Assembly (NCBI GenBank): GCA_963929535.1
Contig: CAWVIZ010000003.1
Span: 62,001 to 126,000 of the forward strand
DNA: 64,000 nucleotides
Source: Pullilachnospira sp963929535
Lineage (GTDB): Bacteria; Bacillota; Clostridia; Lachnospirales; Lachnospiraceae
Direction of reading: 5' to 3'
A program made the position numbers and the translations under genes. The notes beneath the pieces were generated by a model that was given only the letters and a program-made list of their open reading frames with translations, did not search any database and had not been told where the DNA came from. Below, one piece after another: positions 16,542 through 26,100 of this stretch (position 1 is its first letter; the number at the start of each line of letters is the position of its first letter).

Positions 16542-16561
16542 CTCTGCCCTCCATATCACAA

Positions 16562-16593
16562 AAGCGGGGATATGTCCATGCATATCCCCGCTT
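16562..16593 (-). terminator. Hairpin terminator of the TPR-protein transcript
   Basis: AAGCGGGGATATG pairs with CATATCCCCGCTT (13 bp, 6-base loop), and TTTTG follows on the minus strand. The MITE at 16608-16799 therefore falls in the 3' untranslated part of the upstream gene. Confidence 0.65.
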
Positions 16594-16607
16594 CAGAGGT
16601 TTCTCCT

Positions 16608-16799
16608 GTAACTATTCAGCCTTCCAACATCCCGCGAGACCGCTGCATGCCAGTGGCACACGTTTTGCGCCGACCGAAACGGAGTGCAGATCACGCCGCA
16701 TCTGCGGCGGGATCCCGAGGCCTGCAGACGCCAGTCTGCGGAAATCGCAGCCTGTGTGCATTCTTCTGTAACAGGAAAGCCGGAAGGCTGAACTGTTGC
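16608..16799. mobile_element. MITE-like palindromic element, copy 3 (192 bp, long form)
   Basis: Starts GTAACTATTCAGCCTTCC and ends GGCTGAACTGTTGC. The flanks are exact 8-bp direct repeats TTTCTCCT (16600-16607 and 16800-16807). It has an extra hairpin module of about 50 bp relative to the 143-bp form, the one with TGCCAGTGGCACACG and a GCGCCGACCGAAACGG segment. A further end-like fragment (GTTACAGTTCCGCCTTTCGG) follows at about 16811. Confidence 0.82.
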
Positions 16800-16922
16800 T
16801 TTCTCCTGGTTACAGTTCCGCCTTTCGGCCTCCCTGCTGTTTCTCCCGTGTTATCTGTCTGTCCTGCCCGGCAGCAAGCCGCCGCTCCTTTACCTGCGGG
16901 CTGCAGCGCCGCTCTGCCCCGC

Positions 16923-18560
16923 CTACTGCTCCACAGGGTCCTCTTCAGTACCCTGTCCCTGGGAAACGGTTCCATCCTGATCTCCTCCGGTATTCCCTGT
17001 ATCCGCGGATCCGGTCTGATCCGCCGTCTGGTCAGTTCCTGCACCAGCGGCCTGATCCTCTCCCGCCGCGACATCCTGTCCCGCAGTCTCTCCGGCTTCA
17101 TCTCCGGTGTCGTTCTGCGTCTGGGCGGTTCCCGTATCTCCCTGTTCCAGATTATCAAATCCCCGGCCTCCATTGTCCACATACCGCTGCGCCTGGGTGG
17201 CTCTCCGGGTTCCCGGGAAGGTATCTACGATCTGCTGGAAGATTTTCAGGGCATTATCATAATCTCCGCTGAGCCGGTAGGAATGAGCCAGCAGGTTCAG
17301 TGTCTCGTAATCCGCATCATCAATTTCCAGCGCCTGGGTCAGCGCACTGATGGCTGCGGCATAATCCTCCTGATAGAATGCCTGTTCTCCTTCCGACCTC
17401 AGATTATTCAGCATCGTTGTCTGGATATTCTGGTAAATCGTATCATAAATCTCCTTGGCATCCACTCCAAGAAGATCCGAGTTAATATTCTGCATCACAT
17501 TGGCTGTAGCCGTATAATCTCCCTGCTGATAAGAGTTGTACGCCTTGATCAGATTCTCATATGCCGTCACCTGCTCCTGTGCCTGGGCGATCTGATCCTG
17601 GGCGGAGGAAACGGTCTCTTCCGACTGGGCAATCTCCTCCTCCATCTTGGTCAGTTCCGCCGCCTGGCTGGCCATGGTGTTGCTGTACTCTGTCACCTTC
17701 TCATTGGCCTCCCGATTGATCCTCTGGGTATTGGCAGGCACCAGCAGGAACCACACAAGACAGGCCCCCACCAGAAATCCCACTCCCAGATTCAGCAGCG
17801 TGGCTGCCATGGAACTCTCCCGGAAGGTAGGCGGCTGAATGATCACTTCGTTATCTGCCAGATAGGTTACCGACTGTCCCCGCAAAGGCCCCGGCTTTTC
17901 CCGGCCCCCCAGTCCCCATCTCCGGGGCTCCAGGCTGGTGGCCGTACCCGTCTGTTCGTCCACCTCCTTCAGAAACCGGAGGGTGGTGGAATTGGTCTTG
18001 TCAATCTTGGCCGCCTTTTTTAAAATCTTTCTGGCTTTCTCGTAGGATTCGTTCTTAATATAGATCAATGCCAGCAAATGGTATCCCTTGATCAGCTTGG
18101 GATTCTGAGTCAGGATCTTTTTCAGCTGGATCACTGCCACATCCTCGCTGCCGCTGCGGCAGCAGGCCAGACACTCATTGTACTTTTTGATGGTCTGGTT
18201 GATCACGTCCAGCTTGTTGGCATTGGCCTGCAGCCGGTCTATGTACTCGGACGCGATGTTGTTCTCCGGCATGATGTTCTTGCTGATCACCCATTCGCTC
18301 AGGGCTGCAACTGCCTCGCCCGTCTCAAAATAGACCAGTCCCAGCAGATTTCTGGCCTGAATATTCAGCTTGTTAAACTTCAGACTCCGTTTCAGTAAAT
18401 CAATGGCTCCCGACAGATCCCTGATCTCCGCCTTCTCCAGTCCCTGATTATAGTACAGGTTGGACAGATGCCAGATCTTCTTCTGCACCTCCACGTCAAA
18501 CCCGCAGCTGGGGCAGTAGGCGGAATCATTCAGGGGAGCGCCGCAGTTCATACAGTTCAT
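16923..18560 (-). CDS. Zinc-ribbon / TPR membrane protein
   Basis: The 545-residue protein has a zinc ribbon (CxxC at 3-6 and CPSC at 16-19), a cytoplasmic TPR-like region (about 30-200), one membrane helix (about 253-274), an extracytoplasmic coiled coil (about 280-345), more TPRs (about 390-460) and an acidic Gln/Thr/Gly-rich tail. AAGGGG precedes the ATG. It shares a transcription direction with the 49-codon gene and folC. It is probably a protein-interaction scaffold; no specific function can be assigned. Confidence 0.75.
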   Translation of the reverse strand: MNCMNCGAPLNDSAYCPSCGFDVEVQKKIWHLSNLYYNQGLEKAEIRDLSGAIDLLKRSLKFNKLNIQARNLLGLVYFETGEAVAALSEWVISKNIMPENNIASEYIDRLQANANKLDVINQTIKKYNECLACCRSGSEDVAVIQLKKILTQNPKLIKGYHLLALIYIKNESYEKARKILKKAAKIDKTNSTTLRFLKEVDEQTGTATSLEPRRWGLGGREKPGPLRGQSVTYLADNEVIIQPPTFRESSMAATLLNLGVGFLVGACLVWFLLVPANTQRINREANEKVTEYSNTMASQAAELTKMEEEIAQSEETVSSAQDQIAQAQEQVTAYENLIKAYNSYQQGDYTATANVMQNINSDLLGVDAKEIYDTIYQNIQTTMLNNLRSEGEQAFYQEDYAAAISALTQALEIDDADYETLNLLAHSYRLSGDYDNALKIFQQIVDTFPGTRRATQAQRYVDNGGRGFDNLEQGDTGTAQTQNDTGDEAGETAGQDVAAGEDQAAGAGTDQTADQTGSADTGNTGGDQDGTVSQGQGTEEDPVEQ

Positions 18561-18570
18561 CCAATACCCC

Positions 18571-18720
18571 TTACTCTTTCTTTTTCTGTCCCTCTGTCTT
18601 CAGCATCTCCTTCAGGACATCTACAATATCCGTGATATCCCTGGTGTAGATGGCGCTCTCCACCTCATCCACATCCAGGCATGGCTTGAACTTCTTCAGT
18701 TCCTCTTCGTAATTAATCAT
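18571..18720 (-). CDS. Small conserved-looking acidic protein (49 aa)
   Basis: A 49-codon frame starts at 18720 with GGAG 8 bases upstream and ends 10 bases before the TPR gene start. The product (MINYEEELKKFKPCLDVDEV ... KKKE) is soluble, helical, acidic in the middle and lysine-rich at the end. It fills the 13-base-spaced gap between folC and the TPR gene precisely, so it is probably a real operon member. I do not recognise the family. Confidence 0.65.
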   Translation of the reverse strand: MINYEEELKKFKPCLDVDEVESAIYTRDITDIVDVLKEMLKTEGQKKKE

Positions 18721-18733
18721 GTATCATACTCCT

Positions 18734-20038
18734 TCACTGAGCAGACTGCCGCCTGCCGAGATACTCCTTGATCTCCCCCACCAGGTACAGCGATCCCACG
18801 CAGAACAGCATCCCGTCTCCCTTCAGAGCCAGGGCTCGCTCAAATGCCTCCCCCACGTCCTGGCATGCCTCCACGTAAGGACAACCGCTCTCCTCAAACA
18901 GGCCGGCCAGCTCATTGGCGGGAACCACCCGGCTTCCCCAGATCTGCGTGGCCACCACGGCCTTGGGCCGGATACTCTGACACACCGTCCGGATCATCCC
19001 CTGATAATCCTTATCGCTCACGGCGGAAAACAGCAGTGTGATCTCATCGTTCTTTCGGAAATGACATGCTGTCTCCACAAACCGGCGGATACCGTCCTGA
19101 TTGTGAGCACCGTCCACGATCACGCCCGGCATGATGGTTTCCATCCGTCCTTCCCACCGGGTTCTTCCGATTCCGGCAATCAGCGTCTCCACCGGGATCT
19201 GATGATCATCCTTCAGAAGTTCCATGGTAAAAAACGCCAGGGACGCATTCATCATCTGATATGCCGCAATATACGGAATGGAAATAGTAACAGTATTATA
19301 ATACTTGCAATGGAAGGAAAAATCAATGCCCTCCCGGGTATTGCGCAGCACTTCATACATATCCTCCGTCAGGGCATAGGCCGGACTTCCCAGCGTCCGG
19401 GCTCTCTCCTGTATCACCCGGGCTGCCTCCGGATTGTGTCCGTCATAGATCACCGGAACCTGCGGCTTGATGATACCCGCCTTCTCTCCGGCGATCTCAG
19501 GGATGGTATCTCCCAGATACTCCACATGATCCAGGCTTATGGATGTAATAATGCAGGCCAGCGGATGATCCACCGTATTGGTGGCGTCCAGCCGTCCTCC
19601 CAGCCCCGTCTCAAGCACCAGATAATCCACCCCGGCATCCGCAAAGATCAGAGATCCCATAAGGAACAGTGTTTCAAAATAGCTGGGATGATCCAGCCCT
19701 TCTGACCTGGCCTCCTCCACTACCCGCATTACCCGCTGAAACGCGTCCAGGAATACCTGGTCTGAGACCATCTCTCCGTTGATCTTAAACCGCTCGTTGA
19801 TCTTTACCAGATGGGGAGAGGTAAAAAGACCTGTCCTGTATCCGCCCATCCTCAGCATGGAATCCAGGTAAGCGCAGACACTGCCTTTGCCATTGGTCCC
19901 CGCCACATGGATCACCTTCATCCGGTTCTGAGGATTCCCCAGCCGGCCCAGAAGGTCTTTTGTATGATCCAGAGGATTTTTGGAGGTAAACTTGGGGATC
20001 TCCTCAATATAATCGACTGCCTCTTTATAATTCAACAT
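18734..20038 (-). CDS. folC: Bifunctional folylpolyglutamate / dihydrofolate synthase
   Basis: FolC adds glutamate to dihydropteroate and tetrahydrofolate. The 434-residue protein has the Mur-ligase-type P-loop (VAGTNGKGSVCAYLDSML), the TSPHLVKINERF motif and the C-terminal DGAHNQDGI segment. The ATG at 20038 has GGTGAT just upstream; an in-frame GTG at 20047 is less likely. Its own promoter lies about 50 bases upstream. Confidence 0.94.
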   Translation of the reverse strand: MLNYKEAVDYIEEIPKFTSKNPLDHTKDLLGRLGNPQNRMKVIHVAGTNGKGSVCAYLDSMLRMGGYRTGLFTSPHLVKINERFKINGEMVSDQVFLDAFQRVMRVVEEARSEGLDHPSYFETLFLMGSLIFADAGVDYLVLETGLGGRLDATNTVDHPLACIITSISLDHVEYLGDTIPEIAGEKAGIIKPQVPVIYDGHNPEAARVIQERARTLGSPAYALTEDMYEVLRNTREGIDFSFHCKYYNTVTISIPYIAAYQMMNASLAFFTMELLKDDHQIPVETLIAGIGRTRWEGRMETIMPGVIVDGAHNQDGIRRFVETACHFRKNDEITLLFSAVSDKDYQGMIRTVCQSIRPKAVVATQIWGSRVVPANELAGLFEESGCPYVEACQDVGEAFERALALKGDGMLFCVGSLYLVGEIKEYLGRRQSAQ

Positions 20039-20090
20039 TATCACCACTTTATCTCACGTATTAAACCGGAATTCCATCCGGTTCCTTTCC

Positions 20091-20118
20091 ATTATATAAT
20101 AGTGACGGAAGTTGTCCA
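20091..20118 (-). promoter_or_regulatory. Promoter of folC
   Basis: TGGACA (20113-20118), 16-base spacer, TATAAT (20091-20096) on the minus strand. The rest of 20119-20375 holds no gene; at 20259-20290 it contains a diverged end hairpin of the MITE family. Confidence 0.6.
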
Positions 20119-20258
20119 GACCCAAACGTACTTTTTTATCTTACTTTTTTCCGTTTTCTTCCGCTCCCCGGGCTATTTTCTGACCCCCTGCGGGCGCCTT
20201 CCAAAAAATCCCCCACCATATGACAAACCGGCAGCAGACCGGCCCGGAGGAAAATATC

Positions 20259-20290
20259 GCAGCAGCTCAGCCTTCCGTCTTGACTGCTGC
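20259..20290. repeat. Isolated MITE-type end hairpin with compensatory changes
   Basis: GCAGCAG and CTGCTGC form the outer stem, where good MITE copies have GTAACAG and CTGTTAC; the inner AGCCTTCCGTCTTG resembles the inner hairpin. Stem bases changed together while pairing was kept. No complete element surrounds it. Confidence 0.45.
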
Positions 20291-20375
20291 AGCATTTTCT
20301 CCCAGGGCTCGTGTCTGCTGCCGGCAAATCCATCACAGCAGCAAAAAGCCAAACCTCTGCCGTCAGTTTCCATTC

Positions 20376-22718
20376 CTACTCTGTCTGTACGTCCGGTTCC
20401 TCTCCGGCGTTCTCTGCCTCCCCGGACCGGGTACCGCCCTGACCATTTTCCTGATCCGTCTGGCCGGACGGCACCTCCTGGCCGGTCTGGTCAGCCGAAG
20501 TGCCTTCCTGCCCGGGCAATGCGGTTTCCTGTCCGGTACTTCCGGCATCCTGAGATTCCCCAGATTCCTGGGTCAGGAGTTCTTCCGGAACCAGCCTCGC
20601 CTCTGTCTCGCCTGCCGCGGGCGCGTAATAATAGTAGGAATCCGTTCTGGACAACACCCTCCTGGTGGAGCTGTTGCTCTGAGTGGCCACATCTACCAGA
20701 TCCCCGTCTTCCAGCGTCACATCCCGGACCAGAAGCTGGGTGGGACCCAGATACGTGGTTTCCGCCAGTTCCTCATTGATCTCCAGACGGCTGGAGGCAG
20801 TAAAGTTTTCACCATATACATAATAGCTGGTATCGTCAATGGGCACGATAGACCCCAGACTTGCCGGATATACCCCCAATTGCAGGCTGGTGGCCTCAAA
20901 GGGATTCTCCCCGCCATACACATATTTTTCTCCGTACAGGATATCGTACTGAAGCGCCTGAAGATCCAGCTCATAATTCCTGGTCCCTTTTCTGGTCTGA
21001 TGATAATTGAAAATGGTTCCCTCATGGATGTCCAGCCGGTCAAAAATCTCTGCTGCCATCTGATAGGCCGCCACATTCTTATCCTTCTTTTCCATGTCGA
21101 AGTTGCTCCAGATCACGTATTTTGTCTGGAACAGATAGCGGTTTTTCATATCCTCCGCTTTCAGGTCCATGGTGGGAAGATGATCTCCATACATTACCAG
21201 GACCACCCGCTCATCAAACTGGGAAAGGGTATCCACCAGTTCTCCGATAAAGCTGTCCATCTCATAAAGCTGATTTACATAATACTCCCACTGATAATTT
21301 TCCTCCTGCGTATCCGCTCCCGTTACCTGGATCTTGGGATCCTCCAGCACCGGCTCTGTGGGATAATCCCCGTGCCCCTGCACGGAAATGGTATATACAT
21401 AATCCGGCTCCTCTGTGGACTCCATAGCCTTCATGATCTCATCGGTAAGGATATGATCCTTGATCCAGCCCATGGGGGTGGTATCGCTGATATCCGGCAT
21501 ATATTCCGATGAAGTATAGGTATCAAATCCCAGTTTGGAGAAAACGCTTCTCCTGCCGTAAAAGTTGGCCTCATTGTTATGGATGGCATGGGTGCTGTAT
21601 CCCAGGTTTTTCAGCACATAGGCGGCGCTTTCGCATGTCTCATCCTTCAGCACTGTCTTATAGGGATACTCTCCCGCGCCGAAATACCGCAGGCTCATTC
21701 CCGTGATCGATTCAAATTCCGTGTTGGCAGTTCCTGCTCCCACCGCCGGTACTTTGTAGTAACCGGAAGAATATTCCTCAGAAAGCTGCCGGAAATTGGG
21801 AATGGGATCTTCCGAAAGCTGCAGGAAATTGATCTCTGTGGGATCGATAAAGGTTTCCAGCTGCAAAAACAGGATGTTCACATCCAGATTCTCCTCGCTG
21901 GTTGCCTGGACCTCTCCTTCACTATCCACGATCTGATCCATCAGTTCCTGGGAATATCCCGTGGGCTCGCTGATCCCCGTATCAAAAATTGTGGTGGCCA
22001 GACAGTAGGGATACCCGTAATCCTCATAGGCATAAGCGATATTTCCAAAATAATTGGACAGTACCCGTTTATCCAGCGCCAGTCTGGTCACCCCGGCAAA
22101 GGCCAGGATACCCACCAGGATCATGGGGATGTTTACCCAGTAGCGGAGTTTTCCCTCATACTTTCCCGCCTTCCGGAACAGAAGGACCAGCAGGATCAGC
22201 AGTATCGCAAAGACCGCAATCACCAGTGCCACGACTCCGGAAGACAGGTATTTGTTCATTACTCCAACGGCATCTGAAAGCAGCTTCAGATCCGGCCCCG
22301 TAAAGGGGGTCACCCGGTTAGCCAGCAAAAATCCGTTGACACAGCCAAGAAACAGCCAGAACACCCCCACAATCGCCCTGGCAAAAATCCTGTGCCGGAA
22401 CAGATACACGATCAGAGATGTGGTGAAGATCAGAAGCGCATTGTACAGAAAGATCAGCGGACTTTCCACCATATAGTCCCAGGCTTCTCCCAGCGAGTGA
22501 CGGGATAAGGCCTCGATCACCAGATACAATACGCAGCATCCCAGATACTGCAGCGGGACAGACAGCAGATTCAGTACCCGCATGGTCTTTCTTTTGTCCA
22601 ACAGCTTCCAGATTCCGGAAGGTTCCCTGGGGGGAACCTCCCTCTTCTGTGTTTTTTTCTTTTCTCCCTTTTCGTTTTCCTTTTTCCTGATCAGCTTCCC
22701 CAAATCAATTTTTTTCAT
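20376..22718 (-). CDS. LTA synthase-family (alkaline phosphatase superfamily) membrane enzyme
   Basis: The 780-residue protein has a charged N-terminus, about five membrane helices (50-72, 87-107, 112-135, 160-182, 195-212) and an extracellular sulfatase-like domain from about 280. Metal and catalytic residues are visible: Glu288 (QLETF), Thr330 (GTANTEFES, the nucleophile position of LtaS) and YGDHLP. The family transfers glycerol phosphate to build lipoteichoic acid or related polymers. The last 80 residues are a disordered Gly/Gln/Glu tail, unusual for LtaS. It lies 84 bases after valS. Confidence 0.88.
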   Translation of the reverse strand: MKKIDLGKLIRKKENEKGEKKKTQKREVPPREPSGIWKLLDKRKTMRVLNLLSVPLQYLGCCVLYLVIEALSRHSLGEAWDYMVESPLIFLYNALLIFTTSLIVYLFRHRIFARAIVGVFWLFLGCVNGFLLANRVTPFTGPDLKLLSDAVGVMNKYLSSGVVALVIAVFAILLILLVLLFRKAGKYEGKLRYWVNIPMILVGILAFAGVTRLALDKRVLSNYFGNIAYAYEDYGYPYCLATTIFDTGISEPTGYSQELMDQIVDSEGEVQATSEENLDVNILFLQLETFIDPTEINFLQLSEDPIPNFRQLSEEYSSGYYKVPAVGAGTANTEFESITGMSLRYFGAGEYPYKTVLKDETCESAAYVLKNLGYSTHAIHNNEANFYGRRSVFSKLGFDTYTSSEYMPDISDTTPMGWIKDHILTDEIMKAMESTEEPDYVYTISVQGHGDYPTEPVLEDPKIQVTGADTQEENYQWEYYVNQLYEMDSFIGELVDTLSQFDERVVLVMYGDHLPTMDLKAEDMKNRYLFQTKYVIWSNFDMEKKDKNVAAYQMAAEIFDRLDIHEGTIFNYHQTRKGTRNYELDLQALQYDILYGEKYVYGGENPFEATSLQLGVYPASLGSIVPIDDTSYYVYGENFTASSRLEINEELAETTYLGPTQLLVRDVTLEDGDLVDVATQSNSSTRRVLSRTDSYYYYAPAAGETEARLVPEELLTQESGESQDAGSTGQETALPGQEGTSADQTGQEVPSGQTDQENGQGGTRSGEAENAGEEPDVQTE

Positions 22719-22802
22719 AATTACTCTCCATGCATTTCAGCGCAGCCGTTCAGTTTCCGGTCTTACTGCCGCACCTAAAGCCGGCAGTTTGGCTGGCGCG
22801 TC

Positions 22803-25457
22803 CTACACCTGCTGTCCAAGCTGCGCCAGCCGCTCCTTTACCTGTTCCATCATTTGGGTGTATTTTTCCAGCTTGGCCTTTTCCTCATCGATCTTGGCCT
22901 GGGGCGCTTTGCTGATAAACTTTTCATTTCCCAGCATGCCGTTGACACGGGCCAGTTCCCTGGTAAGCCGCTCCTCTTCCCTGGTAAGCCGCTCCAGCTC
23001 CTTGGCGATATCCACCAGCTGGGCAAAGGGAATGTAGATAACCGCCTGGGGGATCACCGCGGAAACGGCGTCCTCTCCGATTCCGGTCCTGTCCGCCTGA
23101 ACCAGCACCTGGCTGGCTGATCCCAAGGTCGCAAAGAATACCTTCCCCTGCTCAAAGGTATCCCGTACACCGGCATCCTCAGATACCACATAAACCGTAG
23201 CCTTCTTTCCCAGCGGCACATTCATATCCTTCCGCAGGGCACGGATGCTGCGCACGGCCTCCTTCATCATCTCCACGCCTGCCTCTTCCTTCGGGAAGTT
23301 CCACGCATCCTCCCACTGGGGCCAGGACGAGATCATGATGGACTCCTCCTCCGGATTCAGCGTACAGTAGATTTCCTCCGTCACAAAGGGCATGTAGGGA
23401 TGGAGAAGCTTCAAAGCCTGGCCCAGAACTGTTTTCAGCGTCCAGAGAGCAGCCGCCTTGGTGGTGTCCTCCTCACTGTACAGACGAGGCTTTACCATCT
23501 CAATATACCAGTCGCAGAATTCCTCCCAGATAAAATCATACACCTTCTGAACGGCGATTCCCAACTCGAATTTCTCCATGTTGTCCGTCACATCCCGTAC
23601 CACGCCGTTAAGCTTGGAAAGGATCCACCGGTCCGCATCGGTAAGCCGGGCCAGGTCCATCTCCTGGGGAACCTGGGCCTTCTCCAGGTTCATCATGATA
23701 AACCGGGATGCGTTCCACACCTTATTGGCAAAGTTCCGGCTGGACTCCACCCGCTCCCAGTAGAAACGCATATCGTTTCCAGGGGCATTTCCGGTGATCA
23801 GAGTAAGCCGCAGGGCATCCGCTCCGTACTTGTCGATCACCTCCAGGGGATCGATGCCGTTGCCCAGAGATTTGCTCATCTTCCGTCCCTGGGAATCCCG
23901 CACCAGACCATGGATCAATACATGATGGAAGGGCACCTGGCCGGTCTGCTCCAGAGCGGAGAACACCATACGGATTACCCAGAAGAAAATAATGTCATAG
24001 CCGGTCACCAGCACATCGGTGGGATAGAAATACTCCAGCTCCGGTGTCTTATCCGGCCATCCCAACGTGGAGAAGGGCCACAGGGCGGAGGAAAACCAGG
24101 TATCCAGGGTGTCCTCATCCTGGTGCAGATGGGTGCATCCGCACTTGGGGCAGGCTTTGGGCATGCTGCGGGCCACCACCACTTCGCCGCACTCATCACA
24201 GTAATAGGCGGGAATCCGGTGGCCCCACCACAGCTGACGGGAAATACACCAGTCTCTGATATTCTCCAGCCAGTTCAGATACGTCTTGTCAAACCGCTCC
24301 GGCACAAAAGTCAGATCTCCGTCCTTCAGGACCCTGATGGCTTCTTTTGCCATCTCGTCCATCTTCACAAACCACTGGGGCTTGATCATGGGCTCCACCG
24401 TGGTCTTACACCGGTCATGGGTTCCCACGCTGTGGCAGTGAGGAACCACCTTCACCAGAAGACCCTGCGCCTTCAGATCCTCCACCATGGCCTTTCTTGC
24501 CTCATAGCGGTCCATTCCCGCATACTTGCCTCCCAGGTCATTGATGGTGGCGTCGTCGTTCATGATATTGATCTCCGGCAGATTGTGCCGTTTTCCCACC
24601 TCGAAATCATTGGGATCATGGGCCGGGGTGATCTTCACGCATCCGGTACCAAATTCCATATCCACATACTCGTCGGCGATCACGGGAATCTCCCTGTCTG
24701 TAAGAGGCAGCTTCAGCATCTTACCCACCAGATGACGGTAACGATCATCCTGGGGATTCACTGCCACCGCGGTATCTCCCAGCAGCGTCTCCGGACGGGT
24801 TGTGGCAATCTCCACAAACTGCCCCTCCTCTCCTGCCACCGGATAATTGATATGCCAGAAGAATCCGTCCTGATCCTCATGCAGCACCTCCGCATCGGAG
24901 ATGGATGTCTGGCATACGGGACACCAGTTGATGATCCGGGAACCCTTGTAGATGTATCCCTTCTCATACAGCTTGATAAATACCTCCTGCACGGCTCTGG
25001 AACAGCCTTCGTCCATGGTAAAACGCTCCCGTTCCCAGTCGGCGGACGCACCCAGTTTTTTCAGCTGATTGATGATCTTTCCGCCGTACTCCTCTTTCCA
25101 GGCCCAGGCGTGTTTCAGGAATTCCTCCCTGCCGATCTCATTCTTGTCGATTCCTTCTGATTTCAGCTTTTCGATCACCTTCACCTCTGTGGCGATAGCC
25201 GCATGGTCGGTCCCCGGCTGCCAGAGAGCCTCATATCCCTGCATCCGCTTAAAACGGATCAGGATATCCTGCATGGTCTCATCCAGAGCATGGCCCATGT
25301 GGAGCTGGCCGGTAACATTTGGCGGCGGCATCACTATGGTAAAGGGCTTTTTGTCCTTGTTCACTTTGGCATGGAAATATCCCCTGTCCATCCACTTCTG
25401 ATACAGACGGTCCTCCAGGCCTTTGGGGTCATACGTTTTGGCTAATTCTTTTTTCAT
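22803..25457 (-). CDS. valS: Valyl-tRNA synthetase
   Basis: This class I synthetase of 884 residues has the HIGH-type motif (PPPNVTGQLHMGHALD), KMSKSLGNGIDP, an editing domain and the C-terminal coiled coil that grips tRNA. Two Cys pairs (CPVC near 175 and CDEC/CPKC near 425) may bind zinc. AGGAGG precedes the ATG. Expression is controlled by the T-box leader directly upstream. Confidence 0.96.
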   Translation of the reverse strand: MKKELAKTYDPKGLEDRLYQKWMDRGYFHAKVNKDKKPFTIVMPPPNVTGQLHMGHALDETMQDILIRFKRMQGYEALWQPGTDHAAIATEVKVIEKLKSEGIDKNEIGREEFLKHAWAWKEEYGGKIINQLKKLGASADWERERFTMDEGCSRAVQEVFIKLYEKGYIYKGSRIINWCPVCQTSISDAEVLHEDQDGFFWHINYPVAGEEGQFVEIATTRPETLLGDTAVAVNPQDDRYRHLVGKMLKLPLTDREIPVIADEYVDMEFGTGCVKITPAHDPNDFEVGKRHNLPEINIMNDDATINDLGGKYAGMDRYEARKAMVEDLKAQGLLVKVVPHCHSVGTHDRCKTTVEPMIKPQWFVKMDEMAKEAIRVLKDGDLTFVPERFDKTYLNWLENIRDWCISRQLWWGHRIPAYYCDECGEVVVARSMPKACPKCGCTHLHQDEDTLDTWFSSALWPFSTLGWPDKTPELEYFYPTDVLVTGYDIIFFWVIRMVFSALEQTGQVPFHHVLIHGLVRDSQGRKMSKSLGNGIDPLEVIDKYGADALRLTLITGNAPGNDMRFYWERVESSRNFANKVWNASRFIMMNLEKAQVPQEMDLARLTDADRWILSKLNGVVRDVTDNMEKFELGIAVQKVYDFIWEEFCDWYIEMVKPRLYSEEDTTKAAALWTLKTVLGQALKLLHPYMPFVTEEIYCTLNPEEESIMISSWPQWEDAWNFPKEEAGVEMMKEAVRSIRALRKDMNVPLGKKATVYVVSEDAGVRDTFEQGKVFFATLGSASQVLVQADRTGIGEDAVSAVIPQAVIYIPFAQLVDIAKELERLTREEERLTRELARVNGMLGNEKFISKAPQAKIDEEKAKLEKYTQMMEQVKERLAQLGQQV

Positions 25458-25485
25458 GACAATCCTCCTGCTTGTTCTTTCACCG

Positions 25486-25813
25486 AAAAAAACGCCCCTT
25501 GTATAAAATTATACAAAGGGCGAATGTCTCGCGGTACCACCTTATCTTATATATGACGAATACCCGCCTTTCCGGCTTTCCGTTTTGCCCATGGGTGAGC
25601 CGCAGCATCGGACATTCTTACATATATATCTCTCATCCTGTAACGGGGATGGGCCGTGAAAACCTACTCTCCTTACGGAGCTGTTCAGTCCTCCGGTTCC
25701 GAAGCTACCTTCCGCCGGTACTTCCTCAGACTGCCTTCCAGCCAGCGAACAGTCCTCTCTGACAGGGTTGCCTGCGTACTCCTCTTCCTCATCACTTTTG
25801 ACTGATTTATACC
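25486..25813 (-). promoter_or_regulatory. T-box leader controlling valS
   Basis: The T-box consensus AAGGTGGTACCGCG lies at 25530-25544 on the minus strand. It is followed by a terminator hairpin (CGCCC-type stem, 25493-25522) and a run of seven T at 25486-25492. The upstream 270 nt form the stem I-III region. Uncharged tRNA pairing with the T-box bulge would stop terminator formation. The gene implies tRNA-Val; I did not settle which leader triplet is the specifier codon. Confidence 0.92.
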
Positions 25814-25819
25814 CATACA

Positions 25820-25848
25820 CTATAGTAGCGTTTTTCTTTTTTGTCAAG
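25820..25848 (-). promoter_or_regulatory. Sigma-A promoter of the valS T-box transcript
   Basis: TTGACA (25843-25848), 17-base spacer, TATAGT (25820-25825). Transcription would start near 25813. A MITE lies 39 bp upstream of the -35 box. Confidence 0.8.
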
Positions 25849-25886
25849 GGTTTTTCTTTCTGTATTCCCGTTGTGCGCAACAGTTC

Positions 25887-26029
25887 GTAACAGTTCAACC
25901 TTCCGGCTTCACTGTTACAAATGCATGCACACAGGCTGCGATTTTCGCAGCCTGGCGCCCGCAACTCTCGGGATCACGCTGCGAATGCAGCGTGACACCT
26001 CGCGGAATATTGGAAGGCTGAACTGTAAC
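25887..26029. mobile_element. MITE-like palindromic element, copy 4 (143 bp)
   Basis: Ends GTAACAGTTCAACCTTCCGG and GGAAGGCTGAACTGTAAC. The flanking 8 bp AACAGTTC are exactly repeated (25879-25886 and 26030-26037); they resemble the element's own end, so the target may have been another copy. Hairpins GGCTGCG/CGCAGCC and ACGCTGC/GCAGCGT are retained. More repeat-like sequence runs to 26097, just before the ABC gene stop. Confidence 0.82.
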
Positions 26030-26100
26030 AACAGTTCAACCTTCATCTGTTACCGTTTTGCGGCATCAGCATCCGCTGTCCAAAGCTGATCTGTTACGCC

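Noticed and set aside
16608..16799. Possible CRISPR or tandem-repeat array around the repeats near spoIIAA
   Set aside because: Units differ in length and sequence, spacers are not regular, and the copies carry flanking direct repeats typical of insertions.
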